This document shows positions 8,061 to 16,132 of a stretch of 33,396 nt of DNA, piece after piece. Source of the stretch: Pseudomonadota bacterium (GTDB lineage: Bacteria > Myxococcota_A > Polyangia > Haliangiales > Haliangiaceae); NCBI GenBank assembly GCA_022360315.1, contig JAKSDA010000406.1, forward strand, positions 1 through 33,396, given 5' to 3'. The notes beneath the pieces were generated by a model, which saw only the letters and a program-made list of their open reading frames with translations, was not told the DNA's origin and did not search any database. Both the position numbers and the translations under genes were made by a program. How positions within the stretch are numbered: position 1 is the stretch's first letter; every line of letters begins with the position of its first letter.

Positions 8061-8432
8061 ATGAGCGACCGCCCAGTTACAAAGCGAGATCTCGACAGCG
8101 TCGAGAGCATGCTGGAGAAAAAAATCGACAGCGTCGAGAGCAAGCTGGAGAAAAAAATCGACAGCATTGAGAGCAAGCTGGGGCAAAGAATCGCCGGGGT
8201 TGAGCAAAGAATCGCCGGGGTTGAGCAAAGAATCGCCGGGGTTGAGCAAAGAATCGACGGCGTCGAGCAAAGAATCGACAGCGTCGAGAGCAAGCTCGGA
8301 ATCGTGGCCCGGCAGGTCGCCTGGCTTACCCAAGAGTCGGTGACCCGTACCGACCTGGCGACGGAACTGGCGGCACTGCGAGAGGGCCTGGGTCGAGACA
8401 TCGCGCGGCACGTAGAGGCCGGCTTTAGGTAG
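8061..8432 (+). CDS. Coiled-coil protein, truncated by a 17-bp duplication
   Basis: From ATG 8061 the frame encodes 123 residues. After MSDRPVTKRDLD come three 11-residue units (consensus IDSVESKLEKK) and then 7-residue units (IAGVEQR), a strongly predicted parallel coiled coil, followed by LGIVARQVAWLTQESVTRTDL. The frame stays open upstream to 7908, but that part includes the 28-bp duplication and is unlikely to be coding. The stop at 8430-8432 lies inside a 17-bp tandem duplication (8412-8445); without one copy the frame would continue to 8569. The function is unknown. Short coiled-coil proteins of this type often form homotrimers or act as tethers. No family name can be given. Confidence 0.55.
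   Translation: MSDRPVTKRDLDSVESMLEKKIDSVESKLEKKIDSIESKLGQRIAGVEQRIAGVEQRIAGVEQRIDGVEQRIDSVESKLGIVARQVAWLTQESVTRTDLATELAALREGLGRDIARHVEAGFR
8091..8273 (+). repeat. 33-bp then 21-bp in-frame tandem repeats
   Basis: Three 33-bp units (8091-8123, 8124-8156, 8157-8189) encode 11-residue repeats and are followed by four 21-bp units (8190-8210, 8211-8231, 8232-8252, 8253-8273) encoding heptads. The first three 21-bp units are identical in DNA, so they expanded recently. The change from hendecad to heptad spacing implies a shift from a right-handed to a left-handed coiled coil. Confidence 0.85.
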
Positions 8433-8445
8433 AGGCCGGCTTTAG
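8412..8445 (+). repeat. 17-bp tandem duplication causing a frameshift
   Basis: The unit GTAGAGGCCGGCTTTAG occurs twice, head to tail, at 8412-8428 and 8429-8445. Since 17 is not a multiple of three, it shifts the coiled-coil frame and creates the stop TAG at 8430-8432. Reading one copy only would join the coiled coil to the tail at 8447-8569 for a product of about 163 residues. Confidence 0.85.
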
Positions 8446-8446
8446 A

Positions 8447-8569
8447 ATGATGAGAGACCAGCTCGGCATTCAGGACGACCGCGCCACAGCGATCGAAGAC
8501 AATGCAGCCCAACTCCGCGTTGATTTCACTGCGCACACAAGAGATTTCGTGCTGCACAACAAACCGTAG
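8447..8569 (+). pseudogene. Disconnected C-terminal tail of the coiled-coil protein
   Basis: Forty codons from ATG 8447 to a TAG at 8567-8569, reading MMRDQLGIQDDRA then AIEDNAAQLRVDF and ending VLHNKP. The heptad-like amphipathic pattern continues the style of the upstream protein, which supports it being the original C-terminus now out of frame. It could be translated separately from ATG 8447, but no ribosome-binding site is seen. Confidence 0.5.
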
Positions 8570-8656
8570 AGCCCATCTCGAGGATCTCCCATCGCCAGGT
8601 GCGCGATCCATCAGCGCTGGGTGTGTTGTGCGCTGTGGTACTTGCTCACGTGTTTC

Positions 8657-9325
8657 CTACAGCGCTGTCACTTCGTCGAAATCACCGCTTATATCGATCA
8701 GCCAGGCCTTCTTGGTCTGATCGATACAACTGTCAAAGTAAATGGGACGTTGGTGACCCGGGGATCGACGATGCCGCGATTCATTGCGAAATAGTAGCCA
8801 GATAGACCTTCGGGCAGCAGGCAAAACGCGTCTTCATGGACCAGCATGTCCATGCGGATACCGTTTCGCCGGTAAGAGTGGCGTCCGCTCAGATGAGCCC
8901 GAAATTGCTCGAGGATCGATCGGGTCGGCTCGGGATGAAGGACGGTGAGCTCGACGACCTCGTAGGCTGTATCCGCCTCTTTCGTGGGCGGGAGCATGCC
9001 GAGAAGAAAAAATGGACTGGCTCTGATTTTGCCTTTGCTGCCGCCGAACTTGTACACCGGCACAGCGTGACGACCGGCGCCTTCGCCGACAATGATGGTC
9101 TGTCCAGCCCATTCCTTGGCGGTGTCATTGCCGCCGGTCAAGGTGATGTGGGCAGTAGTGGGAATCTGCACCGGTTCTTCGATTTCGTAGCCGGGGGCCG
9201 GGGAATGCCATGACACTCGGCCAGTCGTAATTCTCGACGCGCCCCGACACCAACCAAGTCACTTTGAGGTTGGTCGCGCGATTGCCGAAATCTGCGACGA
9301 TGCGAATGCGCTCTACTGCTGTCAT
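8657..9325 (-). pseudogene. Frameshifted ParM/StbA-like actin-fold protein
   Basis: Starting at ATG 9325, with AGGA about 8 nt upstream, the frame opens with RIVADFGNRATNLKVTW, which fits the phosphate-1 motif of actin-like ATPases (DxGnxxxK). After about 40 residues it runs off frame near a C-rich run (about 9190-9215). The next frame (to 8698) carries AGQTIIVGEGA, KFGGSKGKI, VVELTVLHPEPTRSI and LLPEGLSGYYFAMNRGIVDP, a layout I associate with ParM/StbA-like proteins. A third frame gives AWLIDISGDFDEVTAL, a possible decayed phosphate-2 motif, then a stop at 8657. Such proteins polymerise to move plasmids or organise DNA. With two frameshifts and about 100 C-terminal residues missing, it is taken as dead. 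The family assignment is from motif shape only and is moderate. Confidence 0.45.
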
Positions 9326-9589
9326 GGATGTCCTTTCGCGGGTTGGCTGGCAGGTGCCGGGCGGATCACCAGAGGCCGCCTCGAATGACCCGGGGAGTCT
9401 GTGGAAGTGACAGACCAGTAATGCAAACACAAGCCAGCAGCCGGAGGTCCGGGCAGGCAATCCAGGTGACCGTCGGTGGCGGAATCAGTGGGGCAACGCG
9501 TCGCGCCACTGCAGTCTGGCCCGGAGCAGTGGAGACCGCGAGCCCCGCCCATGAGGGCCCAAGTCCCGCCAGTAGACCGGGATCGGCAG

Positions 9590-10903
9590 CTACTGGGGGT
9601 CGGAATGGCGTTGCGCGGGCTTTACTCGGCGCAGCTTCCACACCTGAACAACCGCTTCGGCGAAGATCGCGCCGTTCATCTTCGATTTGCCAAGAACCCG
9701 ATCTGGAAACACGATCGCCTGCTCGAGAACTCTGAAACCCCGCTTTACAGCGCGGTACTTGAGCTCGATCTGAAAGCAGTAGCCGGTGCTGGTAACTCGA
9801 TCGAGTTCGATCGACTCGAGGACCGCGCGGCGGAATCCATTAAATCCGCCGGTCAAATCCCGACTCCCGAGACCGAGCACGATGCGGGCGTAAAGGCTGC
9901 CGCCCCACGAGATGAAGCGCCGGTGCAAGCTCCAGTTTTCCACGCCGCCGCCCTTGACCCGGCGAGAACCAACCAAGACGTCGGCCTTATCGGCGTGGAG
10001 CAGACCGGCGAACACTGGAAGGTACTCGGGGTTGTGGGAAAAGTCGGCATCGAACTCGAATATGTATTGATAGTTGCGTTCGAGTGCCCACTGGAAGGCA
10101 GCCAGGTAGGCCTTGCCAAGCCCTTCCTTGCCCTTGCGGTGCAGTACGTGGACTCTCGAATCCTCGCCCGCCATCCGGTCGGCTAACTGGCCAGTGCCGT
10201 CGGGCGAGTTGTCGTCGACCACGAGAACATTCGCCCGGGGCACTTGCTCGAGCACAGCTGGTACGATGCGAGTGACGTTCTCGGCCTCGTTGTAGGTCGG
10301 TATGCAAATGAGCGTGGCTGCTCCGTCGTGTCTTTCGCTATGCATCGCCGTGTCCAGATCGCCTGCCCAGGTCCAGTGAAAGTTGATGAGGTAGTTCCAG
10401 AACGTGCCGATGCCGATGCCGAGCAGTTGCGACAGATAAACCCAGTTGCCAACATCGGGCGGTGCCACGAACGGATGCCACAGCCATCTTTCCAGCCAGG
10501 TATCGGCAGCCGAGTGATACTCGGTGATGGTCGGAATGTCGAACATGGTCAAGAGCCACGCCATGTTGAACACCACGAAGGCGAGAAATTGCACTGTCGC
10601 CCCGACCATGCTCACCACCTGAAAACGCAAGCCCTGGACCAGGAGGCTCTGGTCGGCCGAGCCCCTGCCCCGAAATGTCCACGAGTAGTTGATAAGAAAG
10701 TTCGAGATGATCGAAATCTCGATGGCCATTGCCGAGGCCAGGTTAACCTGAACCTCCAGACCCTTGAAAAAGCGAAGAAACCCGAGATTCACCACGACGC
10801 CGCTGGCGCCGACAATGCAAAACTTGACGAAGCGCCACGACAGGAACGGAGAGATTACCGTTTCAGTGAGCGTTGCCCGGCGCTGGGATGTTTGTTTTGC
10901 CAT
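9590..10903 (-). CDS. GtrA-like membrane domain fused to family 2 glycosyltransferase
   Basis: From ATG 10903 the protein has 437 residues. Residues about 22-175 form a GtrA-like domain with four hydrophobic segments (FCIVGASGVVVNLGFL; MAIEISIISNFLINYSWTF; VVSMVGATVQFLAFVVF; LLGIGIGTFWNYLINFHWTW). Residues about 196-437 are a GT2 domain of the polyprenol-phosphate mannosyl/glucosyltransferase (DPM1) type, with IPTYNEAENV, VVDDNSPDGT and the DxD motif FEFDADFSHN (D285, D287), and a later DLTGGFNGFRR. It probably loads a sugar onto polyprenyl phosphate at the inner membrane for later transfer outside. In the usual fusion the transferase comes first and GtrA last; here the order is reversed. The frame is open to 11122; the 73 extra residues look non-coding. 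It is the last gene of a minus-strand set. Confidence 0.88.
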   Translation of the reverse strand: MAKQTSQRRATLTETVISPFLSWRFVKFCIVGASGVVVNLGFLRFFKGLEVQVNLASAMAIEISIISNFLINYSWTFRGRGSADQSLLVQGLRFQVVSMVGATVQFLAFVVFNMAWLLTMFDIPTITEYHSAADTWLERWLWHPFVAPPDVGNWVYLSQLLGIGIGTFWNYLINFHWTWAGDLDTAMHSERHDGAATLICIPTYNEAENVTRIVPAVLEQVPRANVLVVDDNSPDGTGQLADRMAGEDSRVHVLHRKGKEGLGKAYLAAFQWALERNYQYIFEFDADFSHNPEYLPVFAGLLHADKADVLVGSRRVKGGGVENWSLHRRFISWGGSLYARIVLGLGSRDLTGGFNGFRRAVLESIELDRVTSTGYCFQIELKYRAVKRGFRVLEQAIVFPDRVLGKSKMNGAIFAEAVVQVWKLRRVKPAQRHSDPQ

Positions 10904-11048
10904 ATTGCTTACCGAGCGCCGACCCACGCCCACGATGCCATCTGAATAAACGATATCACAGCAGTGATTCTCCCCGCAAGTGAGTAATCGGCGCGTGTAA
11001 TCAGCCTCGCTGGGGCGACCCAGGCTGGCTGGAAACATGGCCTCTGAG

Positions 11049-11750
11049 TCACGATGACGGACCCAGCGACTGCCACAACTTATCGAAGGTGTGCACAAAC
11101 GGAGCGACCAGCTTGGCATCATCGGATACGATCAGGTTCTCCTGATTGTGCTCGGCCGCGCTCCGCGTCCAGTTGTAGCTCCCAGTCAGCACCGTCTTCC
11201 CGTCGAAGATGGCAAATTTGTGGTGCATGTGGTGCTCGCTCAGATCCACACGCACCGGCACTCCGCTGCGACCGAGCTGATATACGTCCGAGCCGGGGTC
11301 GTCCGCCTTGTCGTTGTCGGTGATGATTCGGACCGCAATACCGCGGTGATGGGCGTCGAGGATGGGCTGAGCCAGTCGGTTGTCGGTGATGGTAAAGACG
11401 CAGATATCCACTGTCGCCTGGGCTTGTTTGAGCATTCGGGTGATACACAGCCGACACCTGTCGCCCGGGCTGAAATGCACCTCGGCGATCGCGGCTGGGC
11501 GATCGGGGACTGGAGCCAGTAATTTGACCACGTCCTCGGCCCAATCCAATACGCTGTGAGCATCGGCGCCACGAATTGCCTCGCGGGCCAGGGCGAACAC
11601 CCGGTGGCGGACAAAGGAACGGCCGTTTTCGTCGAGAGCCATGTCGGCAAATACCTCGCGCAACGCCCGCCGCTCGCCCCGCGACAAGCGGCGGTCTTCG
11701 AGTGTCTGGGTCAGGATCTCGTCGAGTTCTTCTCTGCTCATGGGTTTCAT
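11049..11750 (-). CDS. Phospholipase D-like protein with a single HKD motif
   Basis: A 233-residue protein from ATG 11750 (the frame opens at 11798; another ATG is at 11741). The C-terminal half (about 85-230) is a PLD-like domain with one HKD motif: H176-H-K178, D183 in HHKFAIFDG, then GSYNW (G190, S191, N193) and E204. PLD enzymes cut phosphodiester bonds in lipids or nucleic acids through a phosphohistidine. With only one HKD per chain, as in Nuc-type nucleases and mitochondrial PLD6, it should work as a dimer. The N-terminal 80 residues are helical and charged, with no signal peptide, so a cytoplasmic location is likely. Lipase or nuclease cannot be distinguished from the sequence. Confidence 0.82.
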   Translation of the reverse strand: MKPMSREELDEILTQTLEDRRLSRGERRALREVFADMALDENGRSFVRHRVFALAREAIRGADAHSVLDWAEDVVKLLAPVPDRPAAIAEVHFSPGDRCRLCITRMLKQAQATVDICVFTITDNRLAQPILDAHHRGIAVRIITDNDKADDPGSDVYQLGRSGVPVRVDLSEHHMHHKFAIFDGKTVLTGSYNWTRSAAEHNQENLIVSDDAKLVAPFVHTFDKLWQSLGPSS

Positions 11751-11872
11751 CGAACCCAACGTACCACGGTCTGTGGTCCGTAGAGGTCGACCCGGCAAAG
11801 CGCGTCACACCGTCCGTCCCGCGCAGAGAATGCACACCGAGGATCGGTGCAAGATGGCGAGAAAGTGCTGTG

Positions 11873-12718
11873 TTACTGCGCGGACCGGCGTGCCCACACG
11901 TATACGCATTGACCGACTTCTCCGCGCAGCTCTTCGCGTCGGTCGAGCCACGCTTTTACCGATCCGGATTCGATCATGGTGCGCAGGCGATCTAGACCGG
12001 AGCGGGTCTCGTCGTCGCCGGCCAGAGTCCATACCGAGTCGCCACGCCGCCAGCTTTCGTCGAGCGGGCTGCGCGGATCGAAATAGCCCTTGCTCTGTAG
12101 TACCGCATCGAGAGGGATGGCCGATCCATGGCCGACAAACCCGCTATTGTCCAGCAGCTGGCGCAGCGCCGGGAGCGGGATGAAACGCCGGATCAGCCGC
12201 TTCATCCCACCGGGGATGAGCTCCATCCACCAGAAGCCGTCGCGGATCTGGCGGTGCATGGAATGGTTGAACAAGATGGTTCCGCCCGGGCGTAACACCC
12301 TGTGCGCTTCGCCAAGCGCGAGCTGCAGCATGGGGAAGTCCTCGGGCTCGCTCCCGCCCTCGTCAAAATGGTGCACCACCTGATTAAACATCACTGCATC
12401 AAACCGCTGGGCCGCAAATGGCAAGCCAAAAGCCGATCCGCGGACGAGATGAACCGGGTCGGCAGACTCGAGTTTGCCGACCGCCTGGCCCAGCATGCCC
12501 GTGCTGTATTCCAACCCGATCAGGTCTTTCAAATAAGGACGTAATGCAGCGAGGTAATTGCCCGTGCCGCACCCGACGTCCAGAATGGACATGTCACCGA
12601 GCCGCGTCTTGCTCGCAGCCAGGACCCCGAGAAGAATCTCTACCCCAATGGCCGAGCGGGTGCTGTCATAGTGGCTGGCGCTGGTGTCGTAGTCTTCGTA
12701 GCTGCGATAGGCCTTCAT
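11873..12718 (-). CDS. Class I SAM-dependent methyltransferase
   Basis: A Rossmann-fold methyltransferase of about 281 residues. Motif I is ILDVGCGTGNYLAAL; the later acidic strand LIGLEYS, the segment SAFGLPFAAQRFDAV and the motif HRVLRPGGTILF complete the core of a methyltransf_11-type enzyme. The N-terminus (YEDYDTSASHYDSTR) and the C-terminal 100 residues are typical of small-molecule or lipid methyltransferases, but the substrate is not evident. The ATG at 12718 is chosen; a GTG at 12733 in the same frame is an alternative, and neither has a strong ribosome-binding site. It lies between the PLD-like gene and a secreted protease on the same strand with gaps of 122 and 65 bp, so an operon is possible but uncertain. 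Confidence 0.88.
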   Translation of the reverse strand: MKAYRSYEDYDTSASHYDSTRSAIGVEILLGVLAASKTRLGDMSILDVGCGTGNYLAALRPYLKDLIGLEYSTGMLGQAVGKLESADPVHLVRGSAFGLPFAAQRFDAVMFNQVVHHFDEGGSEPEDFPMLQLALGEAHRVLRPGGTILFNHSMHRQIRDGFWWMELIPGGMKRLIRRFIPLPALRQLLDNSGFVGHGSAIPLDAVLQSKGYFDPRSPLDESWRRGDSVWTLAGDDETRSGLDRLRTMIESGSVKAWLDRREELRGEVGQCVYVWARRSAQ

Positions 12719-12783
12719 ACGCGCTGTATTCACGCATTGTTTCCGGCCCCAGGCAAGTCCCGCACCGCGGTGGACAGGCCTGG

Positions 12784-13557
12784 CTAGCGAAACTTGCCGT
12801 CCGGGTCACCCAACACAGCCGGACCGGTATAGTCGATGATCCAATCCTGCAATCGATCGATACGAGTGAACTCGTCCCGGCCGCGGCACGAAGCATCGCC
12901 GCCGCTCAGGGTGCCGGCGACACGAGCTATGCCGTCACTGGATACGACCATGACCGGACCACCCGAGTCGCCGCGGCACAGCCCACGGCGACCCTGACCG
13001 TGCACGCTCAGCATCCGCCAGGACAGCCCGATGATCGGCTCGGCCGTGAAAAAACGCGTTCCGCGCACACCCGTCTCGGTCCTGCCATAGCCCGCCGCTT
13101 CGGCAGTTTCACCCAGCCACGAGCAACCCATCATCTCGGTCATGATCGGAATGGGTCTCACCGAGGGCAGGAACCTTCCAGCGGCTCCAGTGAGTTCGAC
13201 CAGGGTCGCGTCAGCATTGGCATGCTCGATGACCTGAGCGACTGGAATGCATATGTCCGAGTTATCCGGCTGCTCGCCGATACAAAATAAATCATCCCTC
13301 GTGAGCCGGCAGTGTCTGGCAGTGAGTACCCACCTGGGATGGATCAGGGTCCCGCTACAAACCTCGAAGTTGCCGATAGCCATTACCTGGCCTAAATCCA
13401 GCGGTACAGTCGTGGGATAACTGGTGCCGCCGAATACTTTGCTAGATGACACCAATATGTCCTCTTGACATAGCTCGGCGGGCTCGTCCCCATCAGCTGG
13501 CCAAATACACCCGGCCACACATGTAAGAACAGATAAATAGACTGCGCGACCGATCAT
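12784..13557 (-). CDS. Trypsin-like serine protease, predicted lipoprotein
   Basis: A chymotrypsin-fold (S1) protease. The N-terminus MIGRAVYLSVLTCVAGC has a lipobox (VAGC, Cys17 from ATG 13557), so it should be lipid-anchored outside the inner membrane. The mature domain begins near VFGGT, a variant of IVGG. The catalytic triad is visible: His in LTARHC, Asp in NADATLVEL, and Ser in CRGDSGGPV. Cysteine pairs around TARHC and CRGDSGGP suggest disulfides. The frame also has a GTG start at 13566, which would add three residues; the ATG has GAG about 8 nt upstream. It probably degrades extracellular protein or acts in a secreted cascade. No inhibitor or partner gene is adjacent. Confidence 0.9.
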   Translation of the reverse strand: MIGRAVYLSVLTCVAGCIWPADGDEPAELCQEDILVSSSKVFGGTSYPTTVPLDLGQVMAIGNFEVCSGTLIHPRWVLTARHCRLTRDDLFCIGEQPDNSDICIPVAQVIEHANADATLVELTGAAGRFLPSVRPIPIMTEMMGCSWLGETAEAAGYGRTETGVRGTRFFTAEPIIGLSWRMLSVHGQGRRGLCRGDSGGPVMVVSSDGIARVAGTLSGGDASCRGRDEFTRIDRLQDWIIDYTGPAVLGDPDGKFR

Positions 13558-13754
13558 GATTTTCACTCGAGAATAAATGATTTTAATCGATCACGTTCTT
13601 ATCGCAATAGATAACTTGGTCGCGCGCTGTCTCGAAAAGCGCCCACTTACAATATACGGGTGCCTCATCGAGAGCGAAATCAGCATATTCACGGCCGCTC
13701 AAGCGAAAATCCGGGTGCTGTGTCGCAGGCGCGGAACCGCCGGCGAGCGCGTCA

Positions 13755-13873
13755 TGAGCTCTGTAAAAGCGGGCGGCAAACCCGTAACCCAAAAACCAAA
13801 AACAAAGGCCGCCAAACCCGTCGACGCCAAAGCGGGACCTGCCTGGATTGAAATTAGAAGCTTCCCCGCATGA
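13755..13873 (+). CDS. Possible small Lys/Ala/Pro-rich protein
   Basis: A 39-residue frame from ATG 13755 (MSSVKAGGKPVTQK... ending WIEIRSFPA), rich in lysine, alanine and proline. The same frame is open from ATG 13577, but the upstream part has no recognisable pattern. There is no clear ribosome-binding site, and its last 20 nt overlap the end of the metallopeptidase gene on the other strand. No family was recognised; it may be spurious. Confidence 0.2.
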
Positions 13874-14549
13874 TCGGAACCATCCATGCGGCTCTTGCCG
13901 CACTGTCGGATTCATCAAAGATCCGCTCGTAGCCCTTGTACACGGCGACTGCCGCTACCGCAGCAAGTCCGGCGTGGACCAGGCGCAGCGGCAGACGCGC
14001 CCATTCCGAGCGAAAACCCATCATGGTGTAGATACGCGGCATGTCGTGGTGCTCTGCGAATGGCAGGATGTCCTTGGAAAAATCGATCCAGAATCCGGTT
14101 GCCAGCACTGCGAGCGCGACCTGGCCGTAGTGATTGTCGGGAAGGGCATCGGAACCGACCATAGCGGCGTAGCCGCCCAACACGACGATGTCGGTGAGCT
14201 TGGGTGCGATGAGAAAAAATGCTTTTCTACCCGGCGATAGACGACCGCGAATCTCGGTATAGCCGAAGTAGAACTTCTTGTTTACGGGATGGCGTCCGGG
14301 CAGCAACTGCAGCGCTACCACGTCGGCACCAACCAGTTTGGCGGCCACCGCGTGAGAGCCCTCATGGGCAAAAACTCCCAAAAAATAGGTCGGAATCGCC
14401 ATGCCCAATCCGGCCAGCACGAGATGCTCCGAGTCCGGCCGGTCGCCGTCCCCGGCAAATGAGCGAGCCGGTCCGAGTGCAGCCACAACAAAGGCGACCA
14501 CGGCCGGGATTGAACTGGCACTGCTGTATCTCATCCTCTGATCTGCCAA
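13854..14549 (-). CDS. M50-like membrane metallopeptidase
   Basis: A 231-residue membrane protein. The TTG at 14549 has GAGG 7 nt upstream and is taken as the start; the ATG at 14534 has its AGAGG directly against it. Residues about 14-33 look like a signal peptide (AVVAFVVAALGPARSFAG). A transmembrane segment then leads into FAHEGSH (H62-E63-x-x-H66), the zinc-binding HExxH motif of membrane metallopeptidases, followed by two or three further hydrophobic stretches. Family members cut proteins within or near the membrane. The usual second zinc ligand motif (NxxPxxxLDG) is not evident, so the protein is only M50-like and its activity is uncertain. It diverges from argD across a 293-bp gap. Confidence 0.7.
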   Translation of the reverse strand: MADQRMRYSSASSIPAVVAFVVAALGPARSFAGDGDRPDSEHLVLAGLGMAIPTYFLGVFAHEGSHAVAAKLVGADVVALQLLPGRHPVNKKFYFGYTEIRGRLSPGRKAFFLIAPKLTDIVVLGGYAAMVGSDALPDNHYGQVALAVLATGFWIDFSKDILPFAEHHDMPRIYTMMGFRSEWARLPLRLVHAGLAAVAAVAVYKGYERIFDESDSAARAAWMVPIMRGSF

Positions 14550-14842
14550 TCTCGGACCTCACGGCGAGATTACCACGGCAGAGGAAACGCCGACCCGGCG
14601 TCGACCGAGCCCCAGGTACAGTTCAGCGAAGAAATGCAAGCAATTGTAAGAATTATCTTTTCTTCGCTCCCGGCGGTCCGGTGGGGGCCATTTGGGCGCC
14701 GGCCCGAGTGTATTGGCCGAGCGCGTGGTCGACGGCGTCGGCCGATCGGATGGTACAGATTGAATACGTGGTTGTAGCATTCTACGTTCACCTGGTAGCG
14801 CGGTCGAGACCGATCTGACCATCGGTCCTCCCCCAGACGAAT

Positions 14843-16090
14843 ATGACCAACATGACGACACATAGACAACAAGACCTTTTGACCCTGGCAGATCGGGTCC
14901 TTCTCAAGAACTACCGCCAGCAACCCGTGGTGATGGAACGCGGCAGTGGCGTTCACCTGTGGGATAGTGGGGGCAGACGCTATCTCGATATGACCGCAGG
15001 GATCTCGGTATGTTGCCTCGGTCATGGCCATCCTGCCCTGACCGCGGCGCTGGTCGAGCAAGCTGGACGGCTCCTGCACACGTCGAACCTGTATTTTATC
15101 GAGCAGCAGATCCAGGCCGCCCGGGCCATCACCGAGCGCTGCTTTGGCGAGCGGGTGTTTTTCGGCAACTCGGGCGCCGAGGCCAACGAAGCCGCGCTCA
15201 AGCTGGCCCGTCGCTACCAGCACGAGGTCGCCCGACAACCCTCGCGCAACACCATCGTGTCGACCCTCGGCTCGTTTCATGGCCGTTCGTTCGCCACGGT
15301 TTCGATCACCGGGCAAGAAAAGTATCGCACGGGTTTCGGCCCCATGTTCGGACCGGTCGAGTTCGTGCCCTACGACGACCTCGACGCCGCTGCTGCTGTG
15401 CTCCGACGAGGGGACGTGTGCGCCTTCATCGTCGAGCCCATGCAGGCCGAGGGTGGACTGCTTGTGCCGTCGGCCGGATATCTGGCCGGGCTGCGCGAGC
15501 TGACCCGAGAGACCGGGGCGTTGCTCATCTTCGACGAGGTTCAGACCGGAATCGGTCGTACCGGCAAGTGGTTTGGTCACCAGCACGATGGCGTGGAGCC
15601 AGACGTCATGACCCTGGCCAAGGCGCTCGGCGGAGGCGTGCCGATCGGTGCAATGGTAGCCAGCGAGGAGGCGGCGCGCGGATTGTCGTTTATCGAAGGA
15701 GGTGCCGTGCCCCATGCCTCGACCTTTGGCGGCAATCCGTTTGCCTGTGCCTCGGCCAATGCGGTCATCCAGACCATCGAGAAAGAGGGCTTGATCGAGC
15801 ATACTGCCCAGGTCGGTGAGTACCTGGGAACTCGCCTGGCCGAGGTGGCTGCAAAATACGCTCCGCACGCGGTCGGGACGCGTGGGCGGGGTTTTTTGCG
15901 CGGTTTGGTGCTCGATCGACCGGCTGGTCCGACCGTGGCTGCGTGCCGGAAAAACGGCTTGCTGGTGTCGGTCGCTGGTGGTGTGGTCGTGCGCTTCGCC
16001 CCGGCGCTCATCGCGAAGCGCGAACACATCGACGAGGCCATCGGCATCTTGCAGTCGGTCCTCGGTCAAGTCCTGGCAAGCGAGCCCTGA
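14843..16090 (+). CDS. argD: Acetylornithine/ornithine-type aminotransferase
   Basis: A 415-residue class III PLP-dependent aminotransferase. It shows GSGVHLWDSGGRRYLD, FFGNSGAEANEAALK, GSFHGRS, IFDEVQTGIGRTG and the PLP-binding lysine K260 in LAKALGGGVPIGA; all fit N-acetylornithine aminotransferase (ArgD), which makes N-acetylornithine in arginine synthesis and often also acts on succinyldiaminopimelate. Length agrees with the family. The ATG at 14843 has no good ribosome-binding site, and the ATG at 14852 is an alternative. It is followed 42 nt later by the J-domain gene on the same strand. Other arginine genes are absent, so argD may be here by chance or as the first gene of the transcript. 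Confidence 0.88.
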   Translation: MTNMTTHRQQDLLTLADRVLLKNYRQQPVVMERGSGVHLWDSGGRRYLDMTAGISVCCLGHGHPALTAALVEQAGRLLHTSNLYFIEQQIQAARAITERCFGERVFFGNSGAEANEAALKLARRYQHEVARQPSRNTIVSTLGSFHGRSFATVSITGQEKYRTGFGPMFGPVEFVPYDDLDAAAAVLRRGDVCAFIVEPMQAEGGLLVPSAGYLAGLRELTRETGALLIFDEVQTGIGRTGKWFGHQHDGVEPDVMTLAKALGGGVPIGAMVASEEAARGLSFIEGGAVPHASTFGGNPFACASANAVIQTIEKEGLIEHTAQVGEYLGTRLAEVAAKYAPHAVGTRGRGFLRGLVLDRPAGPTVAACRKNGLLVSVAGGVVVRFAPALIAKREHIDEAIGILQSVLGQVLASEP

Positions 16091-16132
16091 GCGAGAGCCC
16101 CAGCTAGGCCAGGCAGGAGGTTTGTATTTGCC

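Noticed and set aside
9328..9735. Plus-strand frames over the gap before the GtrA-glycosyltransferase
   Set aside because: Arg/Ser-rich, overlapping the end of the real gene, and no start signal.
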